Assembly: GCF_014358075.1 (NCBI RefSeq)
Contig: NZ_JACONT010000023.1
Coordinates: 1-64,000 of the forward strand
Direction: 5' to 3'
DNA from: Sphingomonas albertensis
GTDB taxonomy: Bacteria; Pseudomonadota; Alphaproteobacteria; Sphingomonadales; Sphingomonadaceae
DNA: 64,000 bases
The notes beneath the pieces are model-generated. The model was not told where the DNA came from, did not search any database, and saw only the letters and a list, made by a program, of their open reading frames with translations. Below, piece by piece: positions 8,644 to 18,069 of the stretch. Position numbers and translations under genes: made by a program. Every line of letters starts with the position of its first letter. Position 1 is the stretch's first letter.

Positions 8644-8673
8644 GAAAAAGGGGCCCGGTTTCCCGAGCCCCTC
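8644..8673 (-). terminator. Rho-independent terminator after pnp
   Basis: On the minus strand a strong hairpin (ggggctcggg, loop, ccgggcccc) is followed by five T. It lies about 30 bases after the pnp stop codon. Confidence 0.85.
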
Positions 8674-8700
8674 CATCATTTGCCGTTAGGCGGCAAAGGC

Positions 8701-11151
8701 TTAGTCGCGATCGCCGGTCAGGAACGCCGGAGCGAACTCGGGGGCCTTGTCGCCCTCGGTACGCTCGGCGCGGGGGGCGCGCTCGCCGCCCTGACCACCG
8801 CCGTCGCGACGCGGGCCACGGCCACCGCCGTTGCCGCCTGCGTCACGACCACCGTCGCCGTCACGACGCGGGCCACGCGAGCCACGATCACCCCCATCAC
8901 GACCGGCGCCGCCTTCGCCGCGCGGACCACGACCGCCGCCATCACGACCACCGCCGTTGCCGCCAGCATCACGACCGCCATCGCCGTCACGACGCGGACC
9001 GCGCGGACCACGATCGCCACCCTCACGGGGCTCACGAGCAGGACGCGTGTCCTCCAGCTCTTCGCCGGTCGTCTGGTCGACGACGCGCATGGAAAGGCGA
9101 ACCTTGCCGCGCGGATCGATCTCGAGAACCTTGACCTTGACCTCCTGGCCTTCGGTCAGCGCGTCAGACACCTTCTCGACGCGCTCGTTCTTAATTTCGG
9201 ACACGTGGACGAGACCGTCCTTGCCACCCATGAAGTTCACGAACGCCCCGAAATCGACCAGGTTGACGACCTTGCCGTCATAGACCTTGCCGACTTCGGC
9301 TTCCTCGACGAGGCCCTTGATCCACTTGATCGCGGCTTCGATCTGCGCGGGGTCGGACGACGACACCTTGATCACGCCCTCGTCGTCGATGTCGACCTTG
9401 GCGCCGGTCTGCGCGACGATCTCGCGGATCACCTTGCCGCCGGTGCCGATGACTTCACGGATCTTCGATTTGTCGATCTGGAAGCTCTCGATGCGCGGTG
9501 CGTGCGCCGACAGTTCCTCACGGGTGTGGTCGAGCGCCTTGGCCATCTCGCCCAGGATGTGCGCACGGCCTTCCTTGGCCTGCGCCAGCGCCTTGCCCAT
9601 GATCTCCTCGGTGATGCCGGCGATCTTGATGTCCATCTGCATCGTGGTGATGCCCTCGGACGTGCCCGCGACCTTGAAGTCCATGTCGCCGAGGTGATCC
9701 TCGTCGCCGAGGATGTCCGACAGAACCGCGAAGTTCTTGCCCTCGAGGATCAGGCCCATCGCGATGCCCGACACCGGACGCTTCAGCGGAACGCCCGCGT
9801 CCATCATGCTCAGCGAACCACCGCAGACCGTCGCCATCGACGACGAGCCGTTGCTCTCCGTGATGTCCGACAGGACGCGGATCGTGTACGGGAACTCTTC
9901 CTTGGTCGGCAGCACCGGGTGCAGCGCGCGCCATGCGAGCTTGCCGTGACCGACTTCGCGACGACCCGGCGCACCGAAGCGACCGACTTCACCAACCGAA
10001 TAGGGAGGGAAGTTGTAGTGCAGCATGAAGTTTTCGTACGAAAGCCCGTTCAGGCCATCGATCATCTGCTCCGCATCACGCGTACCGAGCGTGGTGGTGC
10101 AGATCGACTGCGTCTCGCCGCGGGTAAACAGCGCCGAGCCATGCGTGCGTGGGAGGAAGTGGACCATCGCCTCGATCGGACGGATCTGCGTGGTGGTGCG
10201 GCCGTCGATGCGGGTGCCGTCCTTGAGGATGGCGCCGCGGACGATCTCCGCCTCCAGCTTCTTCATCAGCTTGCCGGCTGCCATCTGGTCCTGCGGCGAG
10301 GCATCGGCGAACGCCGTCTTGCCCTTCGCACGAGCGGCATTCAGCAGGTCCGAACGCTTGGACTTGTCGGTCACCTTGTAGGCGGCCGCGATGTCCTTGC
10401 CGATCAGCTTCTTCAGCTTGTCCTTGGCGGTCGAGAGATCAGCCTGCTCGGCCATTTCCCAAGGATCCTTGGCAGCCTTCTCGGCCAGATCGATGATCAG
10501 GTTGGCGGCTTCGCGGCAGGCCTTGTGAGCGAACTGCACGGCGCCGAGCATGATCTCTTCCGAAAGCTCCTTGGCTTCCGATTCGACCATCATCACGGCC
10601 TGGCCGGTGGCGGCGACGACGAGGTCGAGATCGCCAGCCTTGGCTTCTTCCAGCGTCGGGTTGAGGATGTACGCGCCATCGACGTAGCCGACGCGTGCTG
10701 CGCCGATCGGGCCCATGAACGGCACGCCCGATATCGTCAGCGCTGCCGACGCCGCGACCATCGCGAGGACGTCCGGCTCGTTCTCGCCGTCATACGACAG
10801 AACCTGGCAGATCACGTTGATCTCGTTGTAGAAACCCTCTGGGAAGAGGGGACGGATCGGGCGATCGATGAGACGGCTGGTCAGCGTCTCCTTTTCGGTC
10901 GCGCCGCGCTCACGCTTGAAGAAGCCGCCGGGGATGCGGCCGCTCGCGGAGAACTTCTCCTGGTAATGGACGGTGAGCGGGAAGAAATCCTGCCCTTCCT
11001 TGACGGTCCGTGCAGCCGTCACGGCGCACAGAACGACGGTCTCGCCGAGGGTGGCGAGGACTGCACCGTTAGCCTGGCGCGCAACGCGGCCGGTCTCGAG
11101 CGTCAGCGTCTTGCCGCCCCACTGGGCGCTTACGGTCTTGGTATCGAACAT
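8701..11151 (-). CDS. pnp: Polyribonucleotide nucleotidyltransferase (PNPase)
   Basis: An 816-residue protein that degrades RNA 3'-to-5' by phosphorolysis and is a core part of RNA turnover. It has two RNase PH-like domains (the second with FTRGETQS and [12 protein letters not shown]), a KH domain ([15 protein letters not shown]) and an S1 domain ([20 protein letters not shown]). E. coli PNPase ends soon after S1 (711 residues). Here roughly 115 extra residues follow, made of Arg, Gly and Asp repeats, with a 42-codon tandem duplication at the DNA level, ending in [12 protein letters not shown]. The tail looks like an RGG-type RNA- or protein-binding region. It is the last gene of the rimP-pnp cluster, with its own upstream gap and a terminator behind. 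Confidence 0.97.
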   Translation of the reverse strand: MFDTKTVSAQWGGKTLTLETGRVARQANGAVLATLGETVVLCAVTAARTVKEGQDFFPLTVHYQEKFSASGRIPGGFFKRERGATEKETLTSRLIDRPIRPLFPEGFYNEINVICQVLSYDGENEPDVLAMVAASAALTISGVPFMGPIGAARVGYVDGAYILNPTLEEAKAGDLDLVVAATGQAVMMVESEAKELSEEIMLGAVQFAHKACREAANLIIDLAEKAAKDPWEMAEQADLSTAKDKLKKLIGKDIAAAYKVTDKSKRSDLLNAARAKGKTAFADASPQDQMAAGKLMKKLEAEIVRGAILKDGTRIDGRTTTQIRPIEAMVHFLPRTHGSALFTRGETQSICTTTLGTRDAEQMIDGLNGLSYENFMLHYNFPPYSVGEVGRFGAPGRREVGHGKLAWRALHPVLPTKEEFPYTIRVLSDITESNGSSSMATVCGGSLSMMDAGVPLKRPVSGIAMGLILEGKNFAVLSDILGDEDHLGDMDFKVAGTSEGITTMQMDIKIAGITEEIMGKALAQAKEGRAHILGEMAKALDHTREELSAHAPRIESFQIDKSKIREVIGTGGKVIREIVAQTGAKVDIDDEGVIKVSSSDPAQIEAAIKWIKGLVEEAEVGKVYDGKVVNLVDFGAFVNFMGGKDGLVHVSEIKNERVEKVSDALTEGQEVKVKVLEIDPRGKVRLSMRVVDQTTGEELEDTRPAREPREGGDRGPRGPRRDGDGGRDAGGNGGGRDGGGRGPRGEGGAGRDGGDRGSRGPRRDGDGGRDAGGNGGGRGPRRDGGGQGGERAPRAERTEGDKAPEFAPAFLTGDRD
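8822..9010. repeat. In-frame 126-bp tandem duplication in the pnp tail
   Basis: The block starting ccaccgccgttgccgcc at 8822 recurs at 8948, an offset of 126 bases (42 codons). Both copies encode [20 protein letters not shown] with few base changes. This suggests growth of the Gly/Arg tail by unequal recombination or slippage. Confidence 0.8.
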
Positions 11152-11312
11152 TCTTTTTCCTTCACTCCAAACGCCAGATGCGTTTGGGGCCTATGTGCGG
11201 GCTTAGCCGGCCCGCGGCGGTGTGGAGCGAGTTGTCGCTCCTTGCCATTGCGCCGAATTGCGCTCTGGCGTTTGCCTCCGCGCGAAATGCGCGGAATCAA
11301 AACCCTATATAC

Positions 11313-11341
11313 GAAAACGGCCCCCCGAGGGGAGCCGTTCG
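11313..11341 (-). terminator. Hairpin terminator after rpsO
   Basis: On the minus strand acggctcc and ggggccgt form a stem around cctcgg, followed by TTTT. It starts three bases after the rpsO stop, so pnp may depend on readthrough or on its own promoter in the 192-bp gap. Confidence 0.75.
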
Positions 11342-11343
11342 TG

Positions 11344-11613
11344 TTACTTGCGGAGACCGAGCTTCGCGATCAGATCCAGATAGCGCTGGCCGTCCTTGTG
11401 ACGGAGATAATCCAGCAGCGTCCGGCGCTTGTTGACCATCATGAGAAGACCACGACGCGAGTGGTTGTCCTTCTTGTGGCCCTTGAAATGCTCGGTCAGG
11501 TTCTTGATGCGCTCGGTCAGGATCGCGACCTGGACTTCCGGCGAACCGGTGTCACCCTCGGCGCGCGAATGCTCCTTGACGAGCTCGGTCTTGCGTTCAG
11601 CGGTAATCGTCAT
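11344..11613 (-). CDS. rpsO: 30S ribosomal protein S15
   Basis: An 89-residue ribosomal protein of full family length that binds the central domain of 16S rRNA. The signature [20 protein letters not shown] and the start [15 protein letters not shown] are canonical; [16 protein letters not shown] is the conserved helix. It lies 18 bases after truB and upstream of pnp, the classical truB-rpsO-pnp order. In E. coli S15 represses its own translation; nothing in this sequence proves the same here. Confidence 0.98.
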   Translation of the reverse strand: MTITAERKTELVKEHSRAEGDTGSPEVQVAILTERIKNLTEHFKGHKKDNHSRRGLLMMVNKRRTLLDYLRHKDGQRYLDLIAKLGLRK

Positions 11614-11631
11614 GAATTCATGTCCTCGACA

Positions 11632-12657
11632 TCACAGATTAAAACCGCGAACGACCCGGACGTCTCCGTCCTTGACCTCGACCAGCGCGACCGGGACAGC
11701 GTCCAGTTCGGCGAAGTATTGGCCATCGTCTGCGGCGATCCCGGCCAAGATACGCCCCTGTCGGAGCGCCCCTGCCTGGCCGGGGGTGAGGGAGAGAGCC
11801 GGGATGTCGTCCAGCGCCACCCTCAAGGGCAGAAGTACATCTTCAAGCGCGTTGCCTCTAGCGAGTTCGTCCAGTTTGTCCAGCGATATCGCGGAAGTGA
11901 GGTCGAACGGGCCGGCCTTGGTACGGCGCAACATCGTGACGTGGCCGACGGTGCCGAGCGCCAGCGCGATGTCGCGCGCAAGCGAGCGGATGTAGGTGCC
12001 CTTCGACACATGCGCGGTGAGGGTGACTTCCTCCAGGGACGTGTGGGACAGGGGCGCATCCTGCAATTCCTCCCCGACACGGGGAGGGGGACCGCCGTCC
12101 GCTTGGACGGGGGGGGAGGGGGGCTCGCCACCCGCGGAACGTTCGCGGAAGCCCCCCTCCACCAGCTGCGCTGGTCCCCCTCCCCGTACCGGGGAGGATA
12201 GCGAATGAATCGTCACATTCCGGCTCGCGAGCACCACCTCATGTCCAGCGCGCACCAGATCATAAGCGCGCTCACCGTCCACCTTCAGTGCCGAATAGGC
12301 AGGCGGCACCTGAGAAATCGGCCCGGTGAACTGCGCGAGAACCGCCTCGACCGCCGCCAAAGTCGGCCGCACATCGGACGTCGCGATGCTCACACCCTCG
12401 GCATCCAGCGTATCCGTCTGAACCCCGAACATCACCGTAAAATCATAGATCTTGTCGCTATCGAGCATCCGCCCGGCAAGCTTCGTCGCCTCCCCAATGG
12501 CAATCGGCAGCACGCCCGTAGCCAGCGGATCAAGCGTCCCCCCATGCCCCACCTTGAACTTCCCATACCCGCCGCTCCGCAAGGCACGCTTCACCGCCGA
12601 CACCCCCTGCGTCGAGCCAAGCCCCAGCGGCTTGTCGAGAATGATCCAGCCATGCAT
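11632..12657 (-). CDS. truB: tRNA pseudouridine(55) synthase, carrying an in-frame palindromic element
   Basis: A 341-residue enzyme that converts U55 of the tRNA T-loop to pseudouridine. The start MHGWIILDKPLGLGSTQ and the catalytic Asp43 in GGTLDPLATGVLP are canonical, as is VSKGTYIRSLARD. Between residues of about 154 and 197 lies a Gly/Pro/Arg-rich stretch that breaks the conserved region between VLASRNVTIHSLS and VTLTAHVSKGTY. It coincides with a palindromic DNA element (12068-12198) read without stop or frame change. An upstream in-frame extension exists, but the family N-terminus starts here. Whether the insertion forms a surface loop is inference. Confidence 0.95.
   Translation of the reverse strand: MHGWIILDKPLGLGSTQGVSAVKRALRSGGYGKFKVGHGGTLDPLATGVLPIAIGEATKLAGRMLDSDKIYDFTVMFGVQTDTLDAEGVSIATSDVRPTLAAVEAVLAQFTGPISQVPPAYSALKVDGERAYDLVRAGHEVVLASRNVTIHSLSSPVRGGGPAQLVEGGFRERSAGGEPPSPPVQADGGPPPRVGEELQDAPLSHTSLEEVTLTAHVSKGTYIRSLARDIALALGTVGHVTMLRRTKAGPFDLTSAISLDKLDELARGNALEDVLLPLRVALDDIPALSLTPGQAGALRQGRILAGIAADDGQYFAELDAVPVALVEVKDGDVRVVRGFNL
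12068..12198. repeat. Palindromic element inside truB (family B)
   Basis: About 131 bp with 24-bp terminal inverted repeats (left: tcctccccgacacggggagg; right: cctccccgtaccggggagga on the same strand) that match with two differences. Each end is itself a hairpin. The element is read through in the truB frame. Confidence 0.85.
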
Positions 12658-12732
12658 GTGCGTAAGTCCTAAAGTATCGAGCGAGTAGCGGGCGACGGTG
12701 CGTGTCGATGCGAGACCGTACCCCACCCACTC

Positions 12733-12814
12733 CGTCATCCTAACGAAAGTCAGGACCCAGAGCCACAAGCGACGGTGTTCGGTACCCTGGGTCCTGACTT
12801 TCGTCAGGATGACG
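12733..12814. repeat. Palindromic repeat, family F, copy 1
   Basis: A long inverted repeat with arms of about 30 bp (cgtcatcctaacgaaagtca / tgactttcgtcaggatgacg) around a variable centre. It lies between the tdk stop and truB. The second copy is at 23878-23960. Confidence 0.9.
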
Positions 12815-12828
12815 GGGAGGGGTGAAGC

Positions 12829-13404
12829 CTACCCCAAAGCCTCACAAAAATGCCGCCGACACAGCGCGACATACCGATCATTCCCGCCAATCTCGGTCTG
12901 CTGCCCCTCGGCAATAGCCCGCCCGTTCCCATCGACCCGCAGGTTCATAGTAGCTTTCCGCCCACACCCGCAAACCGACTTGATCTCCACCAACGAGTCC
13001 GCCAGCGCCAGCAACCGAGCCGACCCCGGAAACAGCGCCCCCTGAAAATCGGTCCGCAATCCATAGGCCAGCACCGGAATGCCAACCACGTCGCAAATAT
13101 GTGCGAGTTGATCCACCTGCGCAGACGTCAAAAACTGCGCCTCATCCACCAGCACGCAGGAAATCGCATCCTCGCCGTGCTGTCGAACCACGCAAGCCCC
13201 GATATCCGTCCCCGCATCGAAAGCGATCGCCGGCGCCTCCAGCCCGATCCGCGACGTGATCGTCCCCGCCGCGAACCGATCGTCGATCGCCGCCGTGAAC
13301 AACAACGTCCGCATCCCCCGCTCACGGTAGTTGAAGTCCGCCTGCAACAGGTTCGTCGACTTCCCCGCGTTCATCGACGCGTAGTAGAAATACAGCTTGG
13401 CCAT
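12829..13404 (-). CDS. tdk: Thymidine kinase (TK1 type)
   Basis: A 191-residue enzyme that phosphorylates thymidine in the salvage pathway to dTMP. The Walker A motif is FYYASMNAGKST (residues 5-16). The catalytic/Walker B segment is VLVDEAQFLT. The zinc site has Cys in VCGCGRKA and a C-terminal CRRHFCEALG. The length matches bacterial TK1-type enzymes. The start at 13404 was chosen because the family N-terminus MAKLYFYYASMNAGKS begins there; the longer frame upstream is not conserved-looking. It lies between rbfA and truB in the same direction, an unusual position in this cluster, with repeats on both sides. Confidence 0.95.
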   Translation of the reverse strand: MAKLYFYYASMNAGKSTNLLQADFNYRERGMRTLLFTAAIDDRFAAGTITSRIGLEAPAIAFDAGTDIGACVVRQHGEDAISCVLVDEAQFLTSAQVDQLAHICDVVGIPVLAYGLRTDFQGALFPGSARLLALADSLVEIKSVCGCGRKATMNLRVDGNGRAIAEGQQTEIGGNDRYVALCRRHFCEALG

Positions 13405-13776
13405 GGGGGCAAAGAGCGGGAAGCTGGGGGGATGTCCAGAGGAGCGGTGCACTATGGCTCGGAATTCCCAAACCCGCTCCCGCAGGACCACCTCTCACCA
13501 CCCGCTGCCCAACCACCACCCGTTCGTCCTGAGTAGCTGCTGAGCTTGTCGAAGCGGCGTATCGAAGGACAGGTTGGGATGCGGAACCTGTGCTTCGATA
13601 CGAGCCCTCGATACGGCTCTTCGAGCCTACTCGGTCTCTACTCAGCACGAACGGGGAGGGGGAAGGGCACGAGGAGCGCAGAAGGTTCGGAACGGGATAG
13701 GACGTAGGAGGCGTTTTATTCCAATCGCCGCAAAGCCCTTACTGACTGCAAGCGAGGTGCTCGCAGCCCGCCAAAA
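13405..13776. other. Gene-free gap between tdk and rbfA
   Basis: About 370 bp without a convincing gene. It is dominated by the palindromic element at 13521-13654. The part nearest tdk should hold its promoter or the readthrough path from rbfA, but I see no clear promoter boxes. Confidence 0.6.
13521..13654. repeat. Palindromic repeat, family K
   Basis: An imperfect inverted repeat with outer arms cgttcgtcctgagtag and ctactcagcacgaacg and inner blocks gcttgtcgaagcggcgtatc and cttcgatacgagccctcgat. Only one copy is in this window. Confidence 0.75.
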
Positions 13777-14166
13777 TCAATCTTCAGCCAGATCCCGCGC
13801 AACATGCGGATCCCGCAACAACTGGTCGATGTGCGTGCCCTCGTCGAAGCTCTCGTCCGCGAGAAACTTGAGCTTCGCGGCATACCGCATCTGCACCCGG
13901 TTCGCGACTTCGCGCTGGAGGTAGGCGGTGTTGGTGCGGAGCGCCTTCAGCACCTTCTCCTCGTCCTTGCCGAGCAGCGGCTTCACGAAGACGGTGGCGT
14001 GGCGGAGGTCGGGGGACATGCGGACTTCGGTGATCGTTACAAGATGCTTTTCGAGCACCGGATCGTGGACGTCGCCGCGCGCGAGGATGTCCGACAGCGC
14101 ATGACGCGCCTGTTCTCCGACTCGCAAGCTGCGGACGGCTTTTGCTTCTGGGGTATCGGTCTTCAT
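13777..14166 (-). CDS. rbfA: 30S ribosome-binding factor A
   Basis: A 129-residue protein that binds immature 30S subunits and helps process the 5' end of 16S rRNA. The KH-like fold is recognised from VEEQ-type N-terminus [18 protein letters not shown], then [20 protein letters not shown] and the C-terminal [23 protein letters not shown] segment. Its place directly after infB is conserved in bacteria. A palindromic element separates the two genes here. Confidence 0.95.
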   Translation of the reverse strand: MKTDTPEAKAVRSLRVGEQARHALSDILARGDVHDPVLEKHLVTITEVRMSPDLRHATVFVKPLLGKDEEKVLKALRTNTAYLQREVANRVQMRYAAKLKFLADESFDEGTHIDQLLRDPHVARDLAED

Positions 14167-14172
14167 CTTAAG

Positions 14173-14272
14173 CTCCCTCTCCCCCTCGGGGAGAGGGCGG
14201 GGGTGAGGGGCGCCGCATACGTCAGCGCCTGGGACAGCCCCTCACCCAACCCTCTCCCCGCAGGGGAGAGGG
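14173..14272. repeat. Palindromic repeat, family G, copy 2
   Basis: About 100 bp bounded by hairpins ccctctccccctcggggagaggg and ccctctccccgcaggggagaggg, with ggtgagggg and cccctcac inside. It fills the infB-rbfA gap within an operon, so it is transcribed as part of the message. Confidence 0.8.
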
Positions 14273-14281
14273 CTTTAGTAG

Positions 14282-17137
14282 TTACAAAGTACGTTCGCGC
14301 ATCTCGACTTCGAACGTCTCGAGAACGTCGCCGGCCTTGATGTCGACGAAGTTCGACGTGAACGTCACGCCGCACTCGAGCCCCGCACGGACCTCGGCGA
14401 CATCATCCTTGAAGCGACGCAGCGATGCGATTTCGCCCTGGTAGATGATGACGTCGTTGCGCGTGATACGGGCCTTGAGCGCCTTGCGGATGTTGCCCTC
14501 GGTGACGAGCAGACCTGCCGCCTTGCCATGCTTGCCCGCCGAGAAGACCTCGCGGATATCGGCACGACCGACGACCGTCTCGAACGCTTCCGGCCCAAGC
14601 TCGCCTGCCATACCCGCCCGGATCTCGTCGATCAGGTCGTAGATGACATCGTAGTACTTGAACGCGACCTTCTGGCGCTCGGCGATCTCGCGGGCCTTGG
14701 CGTTCGGGCGGACGTTGAAGCCGATGATCGGTGCCCCCGATGCGGCCGCCAACGTGACGTCCGACTCGGTGATGCCACCGACGCCCGAACTCAGCACGCG
14801 CGCCTTGATCAGGTCGGTGGAGATCTTGTTGATCGCCCCGACGATCGCCTCGACCGTGCCTTGCGTATCCGCCTTCACGACCAGCGGGTATTCGATCGCC
14901 TGCTTTTCCTTCAGCGCCGAGAACATGCTCTCGAGGCTGGCAGGAACCGATGCGGTCCGCTTGTCGGTCTTCACGCTGCGACGATATTCCGCGACTTCGC
15001 GGGCGCGTGCCTCGTTCTCGACGACCTGGAATGGATCGCCCGCCTGCGGAACACCCGACAGACCGAGGACCTCGACCGGCCTCGCCGGACCGGCTTCCTT
15101 GATCTGCTTGCCCTTGTCGTCGACCAGCGCACGGACCTTGCCGCTCTCGCCGCCGACCACGAAGATGTCGCCGACCCGCAGCGTACCGCGGTTGACGAGG
15201 ATCGTCGCGACCGGACCACGGCCCTTGTCGAGCTTGGCCTCGATCACCGTACCCTCGGCTGCACGATCCGGATTGGCGCGCAGTTCGAGCAGTTCGGCCT
15301 GGAGCTGGATCTTCTCGATCAACGCATCGAGACCGATCTTCTTGGTCGCGGAGACTTCGACGTCCTGGACGTCGCCGCCCATGTCCTCGACCACGATCTC
15401 CTCGCTCAGAAGGCGCTCGCGCACCTTCTGGGCATTGGCGCCTTCCTTGTCGATCTTGTTGATCGCGACGATCATCGGCACGCCCGCCGCCTTGGTGTGG
15501 GCGATCGCCTCCACCGTCTGCGGCATGAGGCCGTCGTCCGCCGCCACCACCAGGATGACGATGTCGGTGACGTCCGCACCGCGCGCACGCATCTGCGTGA
15601 ACGCCTCATGGCCGGGCGTGTCGAGGAAGGTGATCTTCGACTTGTCCTTCAGCGTGACCTGGTACGCGCCGATGTGCTGGGTGATGCCACCCGCTTCGCC
15701 GCGCACCACGTCGGTGCCGCGCAGGGCATCGAGCAGCGACGTCTTGCCGTGATCGACGTGACCCATGATCGTGACGACCGGCGCGCGTGGCTTCAGCGTC
15801 TCCTCGGCATCGTCGATCGTGTCGTTTGCCAGATCCTGGTCGACATCGCTGACGCGCGTCAGGTTGTGGCCGAACTCGGTGACGAGCAACTCGGCGGTAT
15901 CCTGGTCGATCGTCTGCGTCATCGTGACGGGCATGCCCATCTTGAACAGTGCCTTGACGAGGTCGGCACCCTTCTCGGCCATGCGGTTGGCGAGTTCCTG
16001 CACCGTGATCGCCTCGGGGACGACGACGTCGCGGATCTGCTTGGCCTGCGCCTCGCGCGGACCACCGGTGCCACGACGCTCCTTCTCGCGCGCACGCTTC
16101 AGTGCGGCGAGCGAGCGAGCGCGTGCACCATCACCATCGCCGAGCGCGCGGTTGACGGTCAGCTTGCCCGAGGTGCGACGATCGTCGCCCTTGCGGTCAC
16201 GCTGCTGCGGACGCGCAGGCACTGCGTCGCGACGAATGCCACCGGCCGGAGCATTGACGCCGGTCGCACCGGGGCGAGGCGCGGTCGTGCCGGCATTCGC
16301 AGCCGTGGTCGGCGCTGCGGCAGCGGGTGCTGCAACAGGCTTTGGCGGCGGCGGAGGACGCTCGGGACGCGCCACCGGCGAGAACCGGCGCGGTGCTGGG
16401 AACGCCGGATCGCGGGTCAGTTCGATGATGGGCGGCGGTGCCGGCGGAGCGACAGGGGCCGGCGCAGGCTTGGGAGCCGGCGCAGGAGCAGCCACTACCG
16501 GAGCGGGCTTCGGTGCAGGCGCAGGTGCCGCAGCAACCGGTGCCGGGACAGGCGCCGCAGCAACGGGCGCTTCGACCGGAGCCGGCGCAGGCGCTGGCGT
16601 CGGAGCCGCGACCGGAGCGGGAGCCGCTTCGACCACAGGGGCCGGTGCGGGCGCAGGAGCCTCGACGGGCTTCGGCGCCTTGGCTTCAGCCTCGGCACGC
16701 GCACGATCGGCGACGCGATTACGCTCGTCCTCGATCGCCTTGGCCCGCTCGGCCTCCTGGCGACGACGCCCTTCTTCCAGCGTGTTCATGCGCTGCTCTT
16801 CGGCTTCGCGGAGCAGCTTGGCCTGGCGCTCCTGCGGCGACAGATTGCTCTGCTGCTGACGCACGGGGGCGGGCGCAGGCTGCGGTGCGCGCGCCTGTGG
16901 TGCCGGCGCTGCGGGGGCAGCCGCCGGGGCGGGCGCGGCAACCGGTGCGGCATCCGCGACCTGCACGTCGGGCTCGCCCGGACGGCGCAGGACGCGCGCG
17001 CGCTTGGTTTCCACGATCACCGTATTCGATCGGCCGTGGCTGAAGCTCTGCTTCACCTGGCCGGTCTCGACCGTGCGCTTCACACCCAAAGGTGCGCGCA
17101 TGCCAAGTTTCGGCTTCTCGTTGTCCGTGTCGCTCAC
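14282..17137 (-). CDS. infB: Translation initiation factor IF-2
   Basis: A 951-residue GTPase that brings fMet-tRNA to the 30S subunit and promotes subunit joining. The N-terminal 300 residues are a low-complexity Pro/Ala region after a basic segment. The IF2-N module follows, with [20 protein letters not shown]. The G domain begins near residue 457 ([15 protein letters not shown]) with DTPGHEAF and NKID. Domains II, III and IV follow, the last ending with [19 protein letters not shown] and [14 protein letters not shown]. The start overlaps the stop of the upstream ylxR-type gene by four bases. The Ala/Pro linker is longer than in E. coli IF2 but usual for alphaproteobacteria. Confidence 0.98.
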   Translation of the reverse strand: MSDTDNEKPKLGMRAPLGVKRTVETGQVKQSFSHGRSNTVIVETKRARVLRRPGEPDVQVADAAPVAAPAPAAAPAAPAPQARAPQPAPAPVRQQQSNLSPQERQAKLLREAEEQRMNTLEEGRRRQEAERAKAIEDERNRVADRARAEAEAKAPKPVEAPAPAPAPVVEAAPAPVAAPTPAPAPAPVEAPVAAAPVPAPVAAAPAPAPKPAPVVAAPAPAPKPAPAPVAPPAPPPIIELTRDPAFPAPRRFSPVARPERPPPPPKPVAAPAAAAPTTAANAGTTAPRPGATGVNAPAGGIRRDAVPARPQQRDRKGDDRRTSGKLTVNRALGDGDGARARSLAALKRAREKERRGTGGPREAQAKQIRDVVVPEAITVQELANRMAEKGADLVKALFKMGMPVTMTQTIDQDTAELLVTEFGHNLTRVSDVDQDLANDTIDDAEETLKPRAPVVTIMGHVDHGKTSLLDALRGTDVVRGEAGGITQHIGAYQVTLKDKSKITFLDTPGHEAFTQMRARGADVTDIVILVVAADDGLMPQTVEAIAHTKAAGVPMIVAINKIDKEGANAQKVRERLLSEEIVVEDMGGDVQDVEVSATKKIGLDALIEKIQLQAELLELRANPDRAAEGTVIEAKLDKGRGPVATILVNRGTLRVGDIFVVGGESGKVRALVDDKGKQIKEAGPARPVEVLGLSGVPQAGDPFQVVENEARAREVAEYRRSVKTDKRTASVPASLESMFSALKEKQAIEYPLVVKADTQGTVEAIVGAINKISTDLIKARVLSSGVGGITESDVTLAAASGAPIIGFNVRPNAKAREIAERQKVAFKYYDVIYDLIDEIRAGMAGELGPEAFETVVGRADIREVFSAGKHGKAAGLLVTEGNIRKALKARITRNDVIIYQGEIASLRRFKDDVAEVRAGLECGVTFTSNFVDIKAGDVLETFEVEMRERTL

Positions 17138-18069
17138 TCAAATTCCTCAGTCATGTCCACGGCCGGGCGTTGTCCGGTCGATCCGGACGCCCCTATATTT
17201 TGTGACGCCGATGCGCCCTGCGAGGCCGTTTCGCAAGACACGGAAGAAGGTTCGGAGCCGATAAAATGCAGCCAACGGTCGAGCGCTTCGCTCACCCGCT
17301 TTGCTGCAGCGCGGTCTGTCAGGCCAATGTGTACCACATTTTCCCGTCCCAGCGCCAACGCCAATATGGTGCGCGACACCGGGAGTGCCAACCCCCGCAA
17401 ACCCGAGCCTTCTTCATCGTTGCCGATGCGCCAAGCCTGATCGAGCTTGCGGTTGCCATCCTCGGCCGCGTCGGACGCGTGGTAGAGCGTCTTCAGCTTC
17501 CCCTGCCGCGCGTTCTGCTCGATCCGGTCGGAGCCGATCAGTACCGTACCGGAGCGGGATTCGAGCCCGAGCCTGTCGAGCGCGTTACGCTCGAGCGCGG
17601 ATTCGATCTTGGCCGGAAGCTCGGGATCGATGGTGAACTCTCCGGTCTTGAACGCGCGGGAAAGAGCGCCCTTGAGCTTGCCCTTCTTGATCGCGGCTTC
17701 GAGCTCGATTCGCGTGACACCGATCCAAGCGCCGCGGCCGGGAGCCTTGGCGCGAACGTCGGGCAGGATCTGCCCATCGGGCGACAACGCGAGTCGCACC
17801 AGATGCGGCCTTACGTCGCGCTCGCCCGAGAGGATGCACTTGCGAATGGGCGCATCATCATCCCCCTCCCGCATGCGGGAGGGGCTAGGGGTGGGCTCGC
17901 GCTCACCTCCATTGCTGCCCTTAGCTTTAGCCTTGGACGCGTGAGACTTGGCCGAAGCGTCGCCCTTGGCCGAAGCCGGGCGCCCACCCCTCGGTCCCCT
18001 CCCGCTTGCGGGAGGGGAGGAATGCAGGGTTTCGGTAGCGCCTAGCGCCTCATCGGGAGGGTTCCGCAT
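17134..18069 (-). CDS. YlxR (DUF448) / L7Ae-like RNA-binding protein, carrying an in-frame palindromic element
   Basis: A 311-residue protein located between nusA and infB. The YlxR domain (about residues 75-160) has RKCILSGERD, LVRLALSPDGQILPD and GRGAWIGV. A second, L7Ae/YlxQ-like domain (about 185-285) has GTVLIGSDRI and GRENVVHIGLTDRAAA. YlxR proteins bind RNA and have been linked to RNase P and transcription control. Residues 17-69 are encoded by a palindromic element of 159 bp (53 codons) inserted in the N-terminal tail. The start [13 protein letters not shown] overlaps the upstream tautomerase gene by 20 bases. If the insertion disturbed the N-terminus, an ATG in the element (SRMREGD) could serve as a start. 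Confidence 0.88.
   Translation of the reverse strand: MRNPPDEALGATETLHSSPPASGRGPRGGRPASAKGDASAKSHASKAKAKGSNGGEREPTPSPSRMREGDDDAPIRKCILSGERDVRPHLVRLALSPDGQILPDVRAKAPGRGAWIGVTRIELEAAIKKGKLKGALSRAFKTGEFTIDPELPAKIESALERNALDRLGLESRSGTVLIGSDRIEQNARQGKLKTLYHASDAAEDGNRKLDQAWRIGNDEEGSGLRGLALPVSRTILALALGRENVVHIGLTDRAAAKRVSEALDRWLHFIGSEPSSVSCETASQGASASQNIGASGSTGQRPAVDMTEEFE
17862..18020. repeat. Palindromic element inside the ylxR-type gene (family A)
   Basis: 159 bp with nested hairpin ends: ccctcccgcatgcgggaggg then aggggtgggctcgcgctcac at one end, and gccgggcgcccacccctcgg then ccctcccgcttgcgggaggg at the other. Both ends match the intergenic copy at 21986-22132 almost perfectly; the centre differs. 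Its length is a multiple of three and it is read in frame. Confidence 0.9.

Noticed and set aside
8823..9010. Repeats in the pnp tail considered as a CRISPR-like array.
   Set aside because: Only two copies, in a coding frame, with no unique spacers and no cas genes.
8494..12201. A plus-strand open frame of 1235 codons opposite pnp, rpsO and truB.
   Set aside because: It is a shadow of well-supported genes on the minus strand; long antisense frames are expected at this GC content.
14528..17440. A very long plus-strand open frame opposite infB and the ylxR-type gene (970 codons).
   Set aside because: It is the antisense of infB in a GC-rich region; composition is unnatural (His/Arg/Asp-rich), there is no ribosome site and no domain is recognised.
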